Below are positions 16,671-25,071 of a stretch of 64,000 bases of DNA, in pieces (the first letter of the stretch is position 1; each line of letters opens with the position of its first letter). The translations under genes were made by a program, and so were the position numbers. Source of the DNA: Aquibacillus halophilus (GTDB taxonomy: Bacteria > Bacillota > Bacilli > Bacillales > Amphibacillaceae); NCBI RefSeq assembly GCF_009649745.1, contig NZ_WJNG01000001.1, positions 235,958 through 299,957 on the forward strand, read 5' to 3'. A model generated the notes under the pieces. It was not told where the DNA came from and did no database searches. It saw only the letters and a program-made list of their open reading frames with translations.

Positions 16671-17174
16671 TTAACCCCACCAAATAACAAAAAACTTACG
16701 ATCTAAAATCCAACCTATAATGCGAAAAGGTAATTTTATTACCCACCAGATTGCAAGAAATGTATATTTGATTGTCCACCAAATTAATAAGAATAGGAAC
16801 CTGATTAAATACAACGGTGACATAAACAAATAAAACCAGAATGATCGGTTATCTTTTTTGTTTTGCTTATTTTGTTTTATGGCAATTCCTTCACGAATCA
16901 TGAGTTCTTTAGTAAAAAAATAGAATAAATCATTTATCGTACTATTGTCTTTCAGAAAACTCTCTCCATCATATGGGATTTTTATATCTAACTCAGTTTC
17001 TAGTGAAGATAACAGCTGTTGTTCTCTTTCTATGTTGTTGCCAAGTAATTCACCTATATTTTCATCACCTTTAAATAAACGTGTATCCCCTCCTCTTACC
17101 TGAAATAAAACTGTGGTAACAGATTGTACAACTTGCCCTCTGATTCTTTTCATTTCCTTTTTCCTATTTGGCAT
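16671..17174 (-). CDS. ACP-like domain fused to a Trp-rich membrane tail
   Basis: 167 aa; ATG 17174 with AAGGAGC eight nt upstream. Residues about 42-95 (LLGNNIEREQQLLSSLETEL, DIKIPYDGESFLKDNSTIND) resemble an acyl carrier protein fold, including the DIxIP turn. The usual DSL motif with its phosphopantetheine Ser is replaced by NNIE, so it could not carry the cofactor there. The C-terminal 60 residues form two or three membrane helices with repeated IWW motifs (LLIWWTIKYTF, AIWWVIKLPF, FVIWWG). The ACP assignment is by eye. It lies 67 bp upstream of the MORN gene, perhaps in the same operon. Confidence 0.65.
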   Translation of the reverse strand: MPNRKKEMKRIRGQVVQSVTTVLFQVRGGDTRLFKGDENIGELLGNNIEREQQLLSSLETELDIKIPYDGESFLKDNSTINDLFYFFTKELMIREGIAIKQNKQNKKDNRSFWFYLFMSPLYLIRFLFLLIWWTIKYTFLAIWWVIKLPFRIIGWILDRKFFVIWWG

Positions 17175-17596
17175 TGTTTTAGCTCCTTACCTAGATTATT
17201 GGATAATATGTAATTGAATTAATGGATCCATATATATAGCCCCAAGTGAATTACTCATCTCTTGTTCACCTTTCACTTCCCCATAAACGGTGGTTGTTGA
17301 TTCGCTTATTTCCCGCTTAAAAAAACAACTTTAAAAAAAGCAGTAAAGAGAAAATTTTTCTTTTAAAAAGACCTCTCCTGACAACATAGTTGACAAGACT
17401 AATTTCGAAAATTATGTATTCCTACAAGGCTAACTATATTATTGATTTATCCGATTACATAAAATTCCTATTATTACCATTATAGAATAAATTACGACAA
17501 TTTTATAGGGATTTCGACCTAAAATTACAAAAATATACTCAAATAAAGAGGGACTGCTGAAAAACTAACATTTTTGAAACAAGCGAGTTAAGGTTA
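17175..17596. other. Noncoding region upstream of the ACP-like gene
   Basis: About 420 bp, strongly AT-rich. No gene or hairpin terminator could be supported. The GCGCAT array begins at its right edge. Confidence 0.4.
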
Positions 17597-17747
17597 GCGC
17601 ATATTATCTAGGGATGAGCGCATTCTCGGTCTACTAGAGCGCATATATCTCAGGGGTGGCGCATTTTCGGTTGACTTGAGCGCATACATCTGTGGATAAG
17701 AGCATTCCATCTTGATTTCAGCGCATTCAGCACCGTGATTGACGCAT
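17597..17747 (+). repeat. GCGCAT array 3 with alternating spacers
   Basis: Units start at 17597, 17618, 17639, 17659, 17680, 17700, 17721 and 17742 with steps of 20-21 bp (variants GAGCAT, ACGCAT). In the first six, spacers alternate between a CGGTyxACT-like type and an ATCTxxGGGxT-like type, repeating the 42-bp organisation of array 2. It lies just downstream of the reverse-strand murQ terminator. Confidence 0.88.
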
Positions 17748-17781
17748 TCTTCAGATGAATCAGTTCTGTTTTTTTTTCCAT

Positions 17782-17810
17782 AAAAAAACTTCTACTAATC
17801 AAAGTAGAAG
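17782..17810 (-). terminator. murQ operon terminator
   Basis: Stem CTTCTAC (17789-17795) / GTAGAAG (17804-17810); the reverse strand continues with seven T. It ends the leftward nagA-nagB-nagR-murQ operon. Confidence 0.85.
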
Positions 17811-17812
17811 AA

Positions 17813-18715
17813 TTAATTGTTTTTCGCATTATAATAAGCTTTTATGGCATTTTTTAAATGTCCGTTTTCTTCATTAAGATAGACCTGCGCTTCGCTGAGA
17901 TCTGCTTCAGTAATACTCATAAAGATGGCAGATTTCAAGTCTTGTCCACTATCATTCATAAGCTGTTGGGCTTCAGTTTCTGACACATTTACTACTTCCA
18001 TTAATGTCTGTTTAGCCCGCTTTACTAATTTTTTGTTAATCAGTTGCATGTCGACCATTTGGTTTTGATAGATTTTTCCTAATCGGATCATTGTAGCAGT
18101 GGATAGCATATTAAGAACCATTTTTTGTGCAGTTCCTGCTTTAAGTCTTGTTGATCCTCGGATTACCTCTGGTCCAACGACAACCTCGATGCCACAATCA
18201 CTTAAATCTGTTGAGATCGTATCATGGTTACAGCTTATTGAAATAGCAGTGGCATCTAAGCTTTTTGCATACTTAATAGCTGATACAGAATATGGGGTTG
18301 AGCCACTGGCACTAATGCCAACAACTACATCCTTTTGATTAAAAGAATATGATTTTAGTTCATTTATTACAACTGCTTCATCATCTTCGTGTTGTTCAAG
18401 TGGACTCCACATCGCTTCTTTTCCACCTGCTACTAACCCAATCCAGCGATCATCTTCAATTGAAAATGTTGGACCTAGCTCGACAGCATCAAGTACCCCT
18501 AGCCTTCCACTAGTGCCAGCACCTACTATAAATACACGTCCACCTTGCTTCCATTGTTCAACAATTAATTCAATTGCTTTGGCGATCTGAGGCAATGCCT
18601 GTCTTACGCCTTGATCGATTGCTTTGTCTTCATTTAGCATAAGTGTAACAATATCGATCGGTTCCATTTCATCTATTGTTAAGCTATTTTTATTTAGTGT
18701 TTCTGTTACGTTCAT
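17813..18715 (-). CDS. murQ: N-acetylmuramic acid 6-phosphate etherase MurQ
   Basis: Cleaves the lactyl ether of MurNAc-6-P to give GlcNAc-6-P and D-lactate, feeding wall turnover products into the NagA/NagB pathway. SIS-fold motifs are VGAGTSGRLGVLDAVELGPT (about residues 62-81), VVVGISASGSTPYSV and RGSTRLKAGTAQKMVLNMLS. About 300 aa, normal length. ATG 18715 is preferred over GTG 18724 because GGAG lies eight nt upstream. Last gene of the nag operon. No MurP-type PTS for MurNAc is adjacent; here the paired transporter is a GlcNAc-type permease. Confidence 0.93.
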   Translation of the reverse strand: MNVTETLNKNSLTIDEMEPIDIVTLMLNEDKAIDQGVRQALPQIAKAIELIVEQWKQGGRVFIVGAGTSGRLGVLDAVELGPTFSIEDDRWIGLVAGGKEAMWSPLEQHEDDEAVVINELKSYSFNQKDVVVGISASGSTPYSVSAIKYAKSLDATAISISCNHDTISTDLSDCGIEVVVGPEVIRGSTRLKAGTAQKMVLNMLSTATMIRLGKIYQNQMVDMQLINKKLVKRAKQTLMEVVNVSETEAQQLMNDSGQDLKSAIFMSITEADLSEAQVYLNEENGHLKNAIKAYYNAKNN

Positions 18716-18737
18716 CTTCCACACTCCAACCCTTGAA

Positions 18738-19466
18738 TTAGCCTCTTTTTAAGTCAATCATAAATTTGTACCTGTCAGCGCGATAGGATGATTTTACTAT
18801 TTCAAAAATACGATTATCTTCTAATCTAGATGTTCGTTGCATGATCATAACTGGAGATAGTTCGGGTATCTCAAGTAGTTTTAATTCTTCCTTATTTGCA
18901 ATTGAAGCTTCAATCACTTGTGTTCCACTCCCGATGTTCATATGCAACGTACCCTCGATATATTTATATAATGAATCCTGTACAATTTCAGTTGTTAAGC
19001 CTTGAACTAAGTTTGCTGAAATGTAGGTTCTCTCTAACGCCATTGGTATATCCTCAGCTAAACGAATTCGTTTAATTTCATATACAGGTCCGTGTTCAGG
19101 AACATTTAGTTGATTTGCTAACTTAATGTCAGCTGGAATGATTTCAAAACTGACTAGTTTGCTACTAGCCTTCATTCCTCTAGCTTTCATATCTTCCGTA
19201 AAGCTGGTTAATCCTTGAAGGTTCTGTTCAAACTTTTGTTCCGTAACGAAGGTACCTTTCCCTTTGATTCTATATAAATATCGTTCATTAACCAGATTAA
19301 TAATCGCTTGTCTAACTGTCATCCTGCTAATGCCATATTTTTCGGAGTACTCTCGTTCAGATGGAAGGGAATCACCGGGCTTTAGTTGATTACTTTCAAT
19401 CAATTGTTTGATTGATTCTTCTAACTGATGATATATAGGTATGGGGGAATTTTTATCAATCATCAT
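18738..19466 (-). CDS. nagR: GntR/UTRA regulator NagR (YvoA-like)
   Basis: Repressor of N-acetylglucosamine use, released by an amino-sugar phosphate. The N-terminal GntR winged helix (residues 1-70) reads LPSEREYSEKYGISRMTVRQ..YLYRIKGKGTFV. The C-terminal UTRA effector domain covers about residues 90-240 (FEIIPADIKLANQL, IRLAEDIPMALERTYI, FEIVKSSYRADRYKF). Start at ATG 19466 or the adjacent ATG 19463; GAGGGAG is the ribosome site. It sits in nagA-nagB-nagR as in B. subtilis, 34 bp after nagB. Its likely operators are at 21493-21508 and 21611-21626. Confidence 0.92.
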   Translation of the reverse strand: MMIDKNSPIPIYHQLEESIKQLIESNQLKPGDSLPSEREYSEKYGISRMTVRQAIINLVNERYLYRIKGKGTFVTEQKFEQNLQGLTSFTEDMKARGMKASSKLVSFEIIPADIKLANQLNVPEHGPVYEIKRIRLAEDIPMALERTYISANLVQGLTTEIVQDSLYKYIEGTLHMNIGSGTQVIEASIANKEELKLLEIPELSPVMIMQRTSRLEDNRIFEIVKSSYRADRYKFMIDLKRG

Positions 19467-19500
19467 TTGTTCTCCCTCTCTCACTTAGGTTTCGTTCTTT

Positions 19501-20250
19501 TTATCGTATCATTGATGATGATATATCTACATACTTAAGTGCTTCATTATCGGCAATAATTGTTACATTTTTGTGTTGATTAAGAATTGATGCAGGAAAT
19601 GACGTGTCTATTTCACCATGAAGTAATTTTTCTAACGCTCTACTTTTTCTTTCCCCCGACACTAAAAGCAATATCTCTTTACTTTCCAAAATTGTAGCAA
19701 TACCCATTGTAATCGCTTGTGTTGGAACTTCGTCGATGTTATCAAAGTATCTTGCATTTGCTTTACGCGTTGCACTCGACAAATCAACAATATGTGTACG
19801 AGTATCAAAGGCTGTACCTGGTTCATTAAAACCGATATGCCCATTACTTCCAAGTCCGAGTATCTGTAAATCAACGCCATTGTGTTCTGCAATCTTTTGC
19901 TCGTAAGTCTTACATTCCAGTTCAAAATCATCGGCTGCACCATTTGGGAGGTGTGTTTGATTGTTAGGAATATCAATATGCTCAAAAAGATTTTTTTCCA
20001 TATAATAATGATAGCTATTTGGATTAGTTGGTTTCATACCTGTATACTCGTCAAGATTAAAGGTTACTACATGTTGGTACGAGGTTTTGTTATTTTTATA
20101 ATCATTAATTAAATAGTTATATGTTTTAACTGGAGTCCCGCCAGTAGCTAATCCTAGCGTTATTTTCGATGACTGCTTAACCCTCTCCAATATGGTAGAG
20201 GCAGCAATTTCACTCATATTTGAATAATCTTTTGCAGTTATAATTTTCAT
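19501..20250 (-). CDS. nagB: Glucosamine-6-phosphate deaminase NagB
   Basis: Converts glucosamine 6-phosphate to fructose 6-phosphate and ammonia. Motifs: LGLATGGTPVKTYNYLI (about residues 33-49), VVTFNLDEYTGMKPTNPNSY with the catalytic Asp, and LGLGSNGHIGFNEPGTAFD. 249 aa, typical of Gram-positive NagB, which lacks the allosteric C-terminal tail of the E. coli enzyme. Its ATG overlaps the nagA stop by four bases. Confidence 0.95.
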   Translation of the reverse strand: MKIITAKDYSNMSEIAASTILERVKQSSKITLGLATGGTPVKTYNYLINDYKNNKTSYQHVVTFNLDEYTGMKPTNPNSYHYYMEKNLFEHIDIPNNQTHLPNGAADDFELECKTYEQKIAEHNGVDLQILGLGSNGHIGFNEPGTAFDTRTHIVDLSSATRKANARYFDNIDEVPTQAITMGIATILESKEILLLVSGERKSRALEKLLHGEIDTSFPASILNQHKNVTIIADNEALKYVDISSSMIR

Positions 20251-21440
20251 ATCTGTTCATCTCCTTTTGCGAATGCAAGCTGTCCCTTACAAAATGTCAT
20301 GTACACATCATTATGATCGTCTAATATAACAATGTCAGCATCTTTTCCAATCGCAATACTTCCTTTTCGATCAAACAATCCTAGTTCTTTTGCAGCATTG
20401 GTTGATGACATGGTAATTGCTTCAGCTACGGAACAATTGGTGTATTCCATTATATTCTTAAACGCTTGCCCCATTTTTAACACACTACCTGCTAATGTAC
20501 CGTCGGCTAGGAATGCCTTGTTACCTGTAACTGTTACTTCCTGTCCACCTAAGTCATAGGTGCCATTTTTAAGGCATTTTGCTCGCATAGCATCAGTTAT
20601 TAGTACAAGTCGATCTGCTGTTTTTTGACGATAAGCAAGGTCAACTGCTTGAGGGGTAGAATGGATTCCATCAGAAATAATCTCAACCATCAATTCATCC
20701 TTTAGTAATGCGGCTCCTACTACACCAGGCTCGCGGTGATGGAACTCTCTCATCTGATTGTATAGATGAGTAACATGAGACAATCCTTGTTCAATTGCAA
20801 CATCAACTTGGTCTGCCGTTGCATTGGAATGACCAATTGATGCAATAATTTTATTTTCTTTTAAATAACGAATGAGTTCTTCTGACCCTGGTAGCTCCGG
20901 CGCTAACGTAACTAGTTTAATTTTACTATTACAAAGGATTTGCCACTTTTTAAATAACAATAAATCAGGGTCAGTAATATGACCTAATGGCTGTGCGCCG
21001 GCTTTATCCTTATTTATAAACGGTCCTTCTAGGTGAATACCAATAATCTCTGCATCGCCTGGTTGTTGATGATTCCTAATGTAGTCGCCCGCATTTTTAA
21101 GTGCTGCTTCAATTGTCGATCTATCTTGAGTAATCGTTGTAGCCAAAAAACTCGTCGTTCCCTCACTTGGTACAGAAGCAGCCATGTTTTGTAGTGCTTC
21201 AGTCGTAGCATCCATTGTATCCGAACCGTTTATACCGTGAATATGAACGTCAATCATACCCGGTATTATTTTATAATTACTTGGAAGATCAATTATTTCA
21301 AATCCTTCATAAGAAGTTAAGGTTTCTATGGAGCCTATACAAGAAATATAGCCATTTACCAATTTAATATAAGCATTTTCAACTAATCCATTCTCTGAAT
21401 AAAGACTTGCGTTTCTTATTAATACATTATTTTTTTTCAT
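20247..21440 (-). CDS. nagA: N-acetylglucosamine-6-phosphate deacetylase NagA
   Basis: Removes acetate from GlcNAc-6-P to give glucosamine 6-phosphate. Metal and substrate motifs of the amidohydrolase fold: GMIDVHIHGINGSDTMDA (about residues 61-78), HLEGPFINKDKAGAQP, SIGHSNATADQ, VTHLYNQMREFHHREPG, DGIHSTP and LVLITDAM. About 397 aa. ATG 21440 with a GGTGTG-type ribosome site; a GTG at 21446 is the alternative. First gene of the leftward operon, divergent from the PTS gene. Confidence 0.95.
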   Translation of the reverse strand: MKKNNVLIRNASLYSENGLVENAYIKLVNGYISCIGSIETLTSYEGFEIIDLPSNYKIIPGMIDVHIHGINGSDTMDATTEALQNMAASVPSEGTTSFLATTITQDRSTIEAALKNAGDYIRNHQQPGDAEIIGIHLEGPFINKDKAGAQPLGHITDPDLLLFKKWQILCNSKIKLVTLAPELPGSEELIRYLKENKIIASIGHSNATADQVDVAIEQGLSHVTHLYNQMREFHHREPGVVGAALLKDELMVEIISDGIHSTPQAVDLAYRQKTADRLVLITDAMRAKCLKNGTYDLGGQEVTVTGNKAFLADGTLAGSVLKMGQAFKNIMEYTNCSVAEAITMSSTNAAKELGLFDRKGSIAIGKDADIVILDDHNDVYMTFCKGQLAFAKGDEQI

Positions 21441-21476
21441 TTTCACACCACACCATACTTTTATTTGGTTACGTTC

Positions 21477-21508
21477 AGAATATCATTTTAGTGTATAGTT
21501 GTCTATAC
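21477..21508 (-). promoter_or_regulatory. nagA promoter overlapped by a NagR-type operator
   Basis: On the reverse strand TAGACA (complement of 21500-21505) and TATTCT (complement of 21477-21482) are 17 bp apart, a good SigA promoter. The -35 lies inside GTATAGTTGTCTATAC (21493-21508), a 16-bp operator with perfect GTATAG/CTATAC arms. The same arms occur at 21611. It resembles the NagR/YvoA dre site of B. subtilis. Confidence 0.75.
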
Positions 21509-21610
21509 ATATTAGCCCATACTGGTTTGTTCTATACCATTATACCCATCGGCTACTTATTTTAGTGTAATGTAAGCATTTTCTTTTTATAATAAACATA
21601 AGCATAATTG

Positions 21611-21643
21611 GTATAGACAACTATATTGTTACTGTGCTAAAAT
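21611..21643 (+). promoter_or_regulatory. PTS gene promoter overlapped by a NagR-type operator
   Basis: TAGACA (21614-21619), 18-bp spacer, then TGCTAAAAT with -10 TAAAAT at 21638-21643. The operator GTATAGACAACTATAT (21611-21626) covers the -35 and has the arms of the nagA operator. A weak cre-like TGTAAGCATTTTCT at 21571-21584 lies between the two operators. Confidence 0.72.
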
Positions 21644-21794
21644 ACGTTTGAAGATCAAATATTCACAAAAATGAGTATGAAAGGAGGAACAAAAGTCAGG
21701 CTATGCAGATGACTGCCTAGATAGTATTTCGTACTTATTTTAGTGATTATGTTTTGCACTATTTTTATTAATTATTGATAGGAGGTTTTTTAAA
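21644..21794 (+). promoter_or_regulatory. PTS mRNA leader with an orphan ribosome site
   Basis: A leader of roughly 140 nt. It contains a perfect AAAGGAGG at 21680-21687 with no start codon at normal distance; the nearest ATG (21703) is 15 nt away and opens a five-codon frame ending at TAG 21718-21720. The real ribosome site of the PTS gene is TAGGAGG at 21779-21785. Confidence 0.4.
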
Positions 21795-23246
21795 ATGATG
21801 AATTATTTTCAAAAATTAGGACGCTCATTAATGCTACCGGTAGCTGTCTTACCAGCTGCAGCGATCTTAATGGGTATTGGTTATTGGATTGACCCTTCAG
21901 GTTGGGGCGCTGGAAGTGCGATTGCAGCATTTCTAATTAAAGCAGGTGCTTCGATTATTGACAACATCCCAATTCTTTTTGCTGTCGGTGTGGCTCTCGG
22001 GATGTCAAAAGATCGAGATGGTTCTGCTGCGTTAAGTGGTCTAGTTGCATTTCTCGTAACGACAACGCTACTTTCAACAAGTACAGTTGCCTTGTTACAG
22101 GGCATTGACCCAGCAACAGTTGATCCCGCTTTCGGAAAAATTGGAAACGCTTTTGTAGGTATTATCTCAGGTATTATTGCTGCGATTATGTACAACCGCT
22201 TCAGTCATGTTAAGCTACCTGACGCTCTCGCTTTCTTTAGTGGAAAACGACTTGTGCCAATTATGACTGCTGGTTCTATGATCGTAGTTTCAGCTGTATT
22301 ATTCTTCGTTTGGCCATTAGTTTATTCTGGCCTTGTATCATTCGGTACTTCAATTAGTAATTTAGGATCAGCAGGAGCAGGTCTATATGGTTTCTTCAAT
22401 AGACTTTTAATCCCAACTGGGTTGCACCATGCTTTGAACTCTGTGTTCTGGTTTGATGTAGCTGGAATTAATGATATTGGTAAGTTCTGGTCAGGTGAAG
22501 GTGAAAAAGGTGTAACTGGTATGTATCAAGCAGGTTTCTTCCCTATTATGATGTTTGGTCTACCGGCTGCAGGTTTAGCAATGTATCATACCGCTAAAAC
22601 AGCGAAGAAGAAACAAGTTGCATCATTGATGTTAGCTGCAGGTTTTGCTTCTTTCTTTACCGGCGTTACAGAGCCACTTGAATTCGCATTTATGTTCGTA
22701 GCACCGTTTCTTTATGTAGTTCACGCTGCATTAACAGGTCTTTCTTTATTCATTGCTTCTATGTTTGATTGGACAGCAGGTTTTGGTTTCAGCGCAGGTT
22801 TTGTTGACTTTGTACTAAGTTCAAGACTTCCATTGGCTAACATGCCTTATATGCTACTTGTTCAAGGACTAGTATTTGGTGTTATCTACTACTTCTTGTT
22901 CCGTTTCTTGATTACTAAGTTCAACATCGCTACTCCAGGTCGTGAGGATGAAGATCTTGACGCAGTAGCTGGAGAAGAGAAAGTTGTAAGTGGTAAAGAT
23001 AAAATAGCTGTAATGGCAACTGAAATTTATGCTGGATTAGGTGGAGACGAAAACGTCGTTTCTGTCGATAATTGTGTTACACGTCTACGGTTAGAAGTTA
23101 AAGATATGGACGCAGTAGATCAGAAAAAGATTAAGGATACAGGCGTTCCAGGAATTAATGTTGTTGGAAAAAACAATATTCAGGTTATTGTCGGAACACA
23201 AGTTCAATTCGTTGCAGATGAAATTCATAAAATACGAAAAGGATGA
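21795..23246 (+). CDS. nagP: PTS N-acetylglucosamine permease, EIIC-EIIB
   Basis: Phosphotransferase permease that imports and phosphorylates GlcNAc (glucose/GlcNAc family). The EIIC domain occupies about residues 1-375 with many membrane segments and family motifs (MLPVAVLPAAAILMGIGYWI, LIPTGLHHALNSVFWFD, FFTGVTEPLEFAFMFVAP). The EIIB domain, about 395-483, carries the phosphorylated Cys in VSVDNCVTRLRLEVKD and the end GINVVGKNNIQVIVG. No EIIA is fused, so a shared EIIA-Glc must supply phosphate, as in B. subtilis NagP. ATG 21795 with TAGGAGG nine nt upstream. Context with nagAB, nagR and operators supports GlcNAc rather than glucose. Confidence 0.92.
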   Translation: MMNYFQKLGRSLMLPVAVLPAAAILMGIGYWIDPSGWGAGSAIAAFLIKAGASIIDNIPILFAVGVALGMSKDRDGSAALSGLVAFLVTTTLLSTSTVALLQGIDPATVDPAFGKIGNAFVGIISGIIAAIMYNRFSHVKLPDALAFFSGKRLVPIMTAGSMIVVSAVLFFVWPLVYSGLVSFGTSISNLGSAGAGLYGFFNRLLIPTGLHHALNSVFWFDVAGINDIGKFWSGEGEKGVTGMYQAGFFPIMMFGLPAAGLAMYHTAKTAKKKQVASLMLAAGFASFFTGVTEPLEFAFMFVAPFLYVVHAALTGLSLFIASMFDWTAGFGFSAGFVDFVLSSRLPLANMPYMLLVQGLVFGVIYYFLFRFLITKFNIATPGREDEDLDAVAGEEKVVSGKDKIAVMATEIYAGLGGDENVVSVDNCVTRLRLEVKDMDAVDQKKIKDTGVPGINVVGKNNIQVIVGTQVQFVADEIHKIRKG

Positions 23247-23300
23247 CAATAAGCACTTTTGCAATTTGTAGATTTTTTTAATCCCTGTTTTATTGAAGTT

Positions 23301-23323
23301 CCTTAATCACTTTGTGGTTAAGG
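23301..23323 (+). terminator. Weak terminator or attenuator after nagP
   Basis: Hairpin CCTTAATCAC-TTT-GTGGTTAAGG with one internal mismatch, extended by flanking GAA/TTC pairing, followed by a modest T-rich run. It may reduce rather than stop transcription into the next gene, which starts 40 bp later. Confidence 0.5.
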
Positions 23324-23362
23324 AATTTCTTGTTCAATTAAATGAATGGAGGCTTAGTTAGT

Positions 23363-24277
23363 ATGAAACGAATACTTAACTGTTTTGCATCAGATTTTAA
23401 AGAATTAAAAGGGAAAGATTTGTTGGACTCGATCCAAGCAAGTGAAGGAAGAACCATCGTCTCAGAAATTGTTGTTCCGGTACAACCTCTATACCCAGAA
23501 ATATCCAATCCTGAAATTGTGTCAGCATTTGGTGCAGATCTTCTACTACTGAATATGTTTGACGTCAATAACCCAGCCATCGCAGGCATTGATAGTGAAG
23601 GGTCTCAAGTAATCAAAAAGTTAAAAGAACTGACAGGAAGACCAATTGGCATTAACCTTGAGCCTGTTGACCCAGCGGCTGAAGCAGCCGAGGAGCTCCT
23701 GACATTACCAGTTGGTCGCACGGCTACTACTGAATCGTTATTAAAAGTAAAAGAACTAGGCATTGATTTTGTTTGTTTAACTGGTAATCCTAAAACAGGT
23801 GTAACAAATGACGAAATTTTAAAAGCTATTAGTAATGCCAAAACTATTCTTGGTGATGATGTCTCCATTATTGCAGGAAAAATGCATGGTGCAGGTGTTA
23901 AAGGAGAAGCAGGACACTCCATTTTAAATGACGAGATAATTGAAAAGTTTATCCATGCAGGTGCAAGTGTTATATTAATTCCGTCTCCAGGAACGGTCCC
24001 TGGAATTACCGTTGAACGCGCCAACCAATGGGTATCGACGGTTCATCAAAACGGCGCCCTAGCCATGCTGACAATAGGTACGAGTCAAGAAGGTGCTGAT
24101 TCCACTACAATCAAACAAATAGCCCTGCAAAATAAGATGGTTGGTGCTGATCTACATCATATCGGTGATGCCGGTTATACAGGAATTGCTATTCCAGAAA
24201 ATATCATGGATTATTCGATTGCTATTAGAGGAAAGCGTCATACCTATATTCGGATGGCCGCTTCTATTAACCGATAA
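23363..24277 (+). CDS. TIM-barrel-like protein of unknown function next to the GlcNAc PTS
   Basis: 304 aa from ATG 23363 (GGAGG ten nt upstream; ATG 23342 overlaps that site). It reads as a beta/alpha barrel: IVVPVQPLYPEISNPEIVSA, FGADLLLLNMFDV, GRPIGINLEPVD, IDFVCLTGNPKTGVTNDEI, ASVILIPSPGTVPGITVE, HHIGDAGYTGI. I recall this family (DUF7916, sometimes mislabelled as a haloacid dehalogenase) beside PTS genes in Firmicutes, but no activity is known to me. It follows nagP with only a weak hairpin between, so it may belong to the GlcNAc regulon. A bidirectional terminator follows. Confidence 0.75.
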   Translation: MKRILNCFASDFKELKGKDLLDSIQASEGRTIVSEIVVPVQPLYPEISNPEIVSAFGADLLLLNMFDVNNPAIAGIDSEGSQVIKKLKELTGRPIGINLEPVDPAAEAAEELLTLPVGRTATTESLLKVKELGIDFVCLTGNPKTGVTNDEILKAISNAKTILGDDVSIIAGKMHGAGVKGEAGHSILNDEIIEKFIHAGASVILIPSPGTVPGITVERANQWVSTVHQNGALAMLTIGTSQEGADSTTIKQIALQNKMVGADLHHIGDAGYTGIAIPENIMDYSIAIRGKRHTYIRMAASINR

Positions 24278-24330
24278 AAAGTTACATGTGGATTTGAACA
24301 AGGTTGCAAATCCACTGAAAATTTCACTTT

Positions 24331-24359
24331 AAAAGCAGACCGCTTAGCGATCTGCTTTT
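24331..24359. terminator. Bidirectional terminator
   Basis: Stem AAAAGCAGA / TCTGCTTTT with inner CGC/GCG pairing, T-runs on both strands. It separates the convergent TIM-barrel and nitroreductase genes. A second hairpin (GTGGATTT / AAATCCAC) lies just upstream at about 24290-24317. Confidence 0.85.
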
Positions 24360-24368
24360 TTCTACTAT

Positions 24369-24932
24369 CTATTTAAAGGTTCCCTCATAAATGGATTCTT
24401 CCACTGGTCTCCGATCTGAGATCTTTTCTTTTTCCTGGATATCTTCAGGCAGTGCCTCTTTATCACCTTGATAACCAATTGCGACGACTGCATGAATGGC
24501 AAACTCTTCCGGTATATTCAACACTTCTCTTGCTTGATCTTTATCGAATCCTCCCATTGGGTGGGTGATCAAACCATTTCGGATTGCTTGTAAAGATAGG
24601 AATCCCCAAGCAGCTCCAGTGTCGAATGCATGTGGGCCTTTCTTTTCAGAAATAATCAATGCTAACACAGGTGCCTTTTCACACCATTTTCTGTTCCCTT
24701 TCATAATAAAAGAATGAAATTTTTCACGTTCATCTTTCGAACGGGCAATAATAAATCTCCATGGCTGGTTATTCATTGATGATGGTGCCCAACGAGCCGC
24801 TTCAAACAGACTCATTAATAGGTCCTCGGGTACTTCTTTTTCCAAAAAGGACCTCGGCGACCAGCGTTCTAAATAGATAGCATCTATATCATAATCGGGT
24901 TGGCGTACTTGTGTTGAACCGGTAGTGTCCAT
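24369..24932 (-). CDS. Nitroreductase family protein
   Basis: FMN-dependent NAD(P)H oxidoreductase of the nitroreductase fold, 187 aa. FMN-contact segments are RWSPRSFLEKEVPED (about residues 23-37), ARWAPSSMNNQPWRFIIA and the C-terminal AIGYQGDKEALPEDI. DTGAAWGFLSLQAIRNGLIT is the usual central helix. Natural substrate unknown. Monocistronic; the start lies about 190 bp from the divergent endopeptidase gene. Confidence 0.9.
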   Translation of the reverse strand: MDTTGSTQVRQPDYDIDAIYLERWSPRSFLEKEVPEDLLMSLFEAARWAPSSMNNQPWRFIIARSKDEREKFHSFIMKGNRKWCEKAPVLALIISEKKGPHAFDTGAAWGFLSLQAIRNGLITHPMGGFDKDQAREVLNIPEEFAIHAVVAIGYQGDKEALPEDIQEKEKISDRRPVEESIYEGTFK

Positions 24933-25071
24933 TTATTAAATTCCTCCTTCACTTGAAAATTAAAAATCCTGCATTGTCTAATTATACCTTTCCCTAGTTT
25001 GTGTCGCATTAAAACAGTTTGCTGTTTTCGGCCTTGCAAGACAAAATGTATGATTTTTCCACAAATTAGTG

